DNA of 5,027 nucleotides from Halobacteriales archaeon (lineage in GTDB: Archaea; Thermoplasmatota; E2; JACPAO01; JAHFTW01). The stretch spans positions 1 through 5,027 of the forward strand of contig JAIVGU010000060.1 in assembly GCA_020201445.1 (NCBI GenBank), written 5' to 3'. Position 1 is the first letter of the stretch, and each line of letters opens with the position of its first letter. Positions 4,842-5,027 of this stretch are shown in pieces. A model generated the notes under the pieces. It did not search any database and was not told the DNA's origin. It was given only the letters and a program-made list of their open reading frames with translations. The position numbers and the translations under genes are program-made.

Positions 4842-5027
4842 TCAGGCCGCCACAACGTACCAGATCAGGCCAAGGCTCGATGTGGCAAACTCGTCAATGG
4901 ACAGGTCAAACTGGCCGGGTCCGCTGCTCTGCTCCAAGTGCTGCTCCTGGTTGGGCACGACCTGGAACGCCACGCTGCCCGCCGGGGATTTCATGGTTCC
5001 CGAGCCGTGGAGTGCTGAGGCGGTGAT
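4842..5027 (-). CDS. C-terminal fragment of an unidentified protein (5' end beyond window)
   Basis: On the minus strand a frame is open from the right edge for 61 residues and ends in TGA at 4844-4842. About 80% of its codons end in G or C, close to the real genes here and better than the neighbouring leader DNA, so I read it as coding. The visible part alternates hydrophobic and polar residues (G-S-V-A-F-Q-V-V, Q-F-D-L-S-I-D-E-F, L-G-L-I-W-Y-V-V-A-A at the very end), suggesting beta strands. No family is recognised. An in-frame ATG at 4994-4992 could instead begin a complete 50-residue protein, but nothing resembling a promoter precedes it. A stem-loop follows the stop directly. Confidence 0.5.
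   Translation of the reverse strand: MTASALHGSGTMKSPAGSVAFQVVPNQEQHLEQSSGPGQFDLSIDEFATSSLGLIWYVVAA

Noticed and set aside
4086..5018. A 310-codon plus-strand open frame opposite the HAD gene
   Set aside because: It is antisense to a HAD protein with all four catalytic motifs, its composition is Arg/His/Gln-rich, and it also runs over the right-edge minus-strand frame.
1..5027. tRNA or rRNA genes, CRISPR array, insertion sequence, defence or toxin-antitoxin genes
   Set aside because: I saw no cloverleaf-like sequence, spaced direct-repeat array, transposase motif or terminal inverted repeats; the window is densely filled by the genes listed.

Overview
This window is very G+C-rich (roughly three quarters G+C by eye, third codon positions almost always G or C) and most probably comes from an archaeon. 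The best evidence is a 55-codon gene at 3838-4005 whose product has the archaeal/eukaryotic Sec61-beta signature (S-A-A-G-L-I-R-Y-Y followed by an acidic patch and one C-terminal membrane helix), a form bacteria do not have. The proteins are not strongly acidic, which argues against a haloarchaeon. A high-GC Thermoplasmatota-type lineage is my guess only. No start codon has a Shine-Dalgarno sequence at normal spacing. Four starts have a small AT-rich patch centred about 25 nt upstream, as expected for archaeal leaderless transcripts.

Layout from left to right: (1) 42-902 (+), an EamA/DMT-type ten-helix transporter. (2) 907-2796 (-), convergent with it across a 4-nt gap, a large protein joining a ferritin-like di-iron domain to a 2-oxoacid-dehydrogenase E2/CAT-type acyltransferase domain, then a membrane segment and a Lys/Ala/Pro-rich tail. 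(3) 2797-2921, a 125-nt divergent intergenic region with a small palindrome. (4) 2922-3815 (+), a second EamA transporter clearly paralogous to the first. (5) 3838-4005 (+), Sec61-beta. (6) 4002-4676 (-, start uncertain), a HAD-superfamily phosphatase of the phosphoglycolate phosphatase type, overlapping the Sec61-beta stop by 4 nt. (7) 4677-4841, a 165-nt leader/intergenic region rich in inverted repeats. (8) 4842 to the right edge (-), the C-terminal end of an unidentified protein.

The notable unit is the di-iron/acyltransferase fusion bracketed by two paralogous transporters. The fusion has a complete set of di-iron ligands (E, ExxH, E, ExxH) and the acyltransferase HxxxDG motif, but no lipoyl or E1/E3-binding domain, so it is unlikely to be an ordinary component of a 2-oxoacid dehydrogenase complex. 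A membrane-anchored oxidase plus acyltransferase working on a small molecule that the EamA proteins move is a reasonable hypothesis, but the sequence does not prove it. Sec61-beta and the HAD phosphatase look like housekeeping neighbours.
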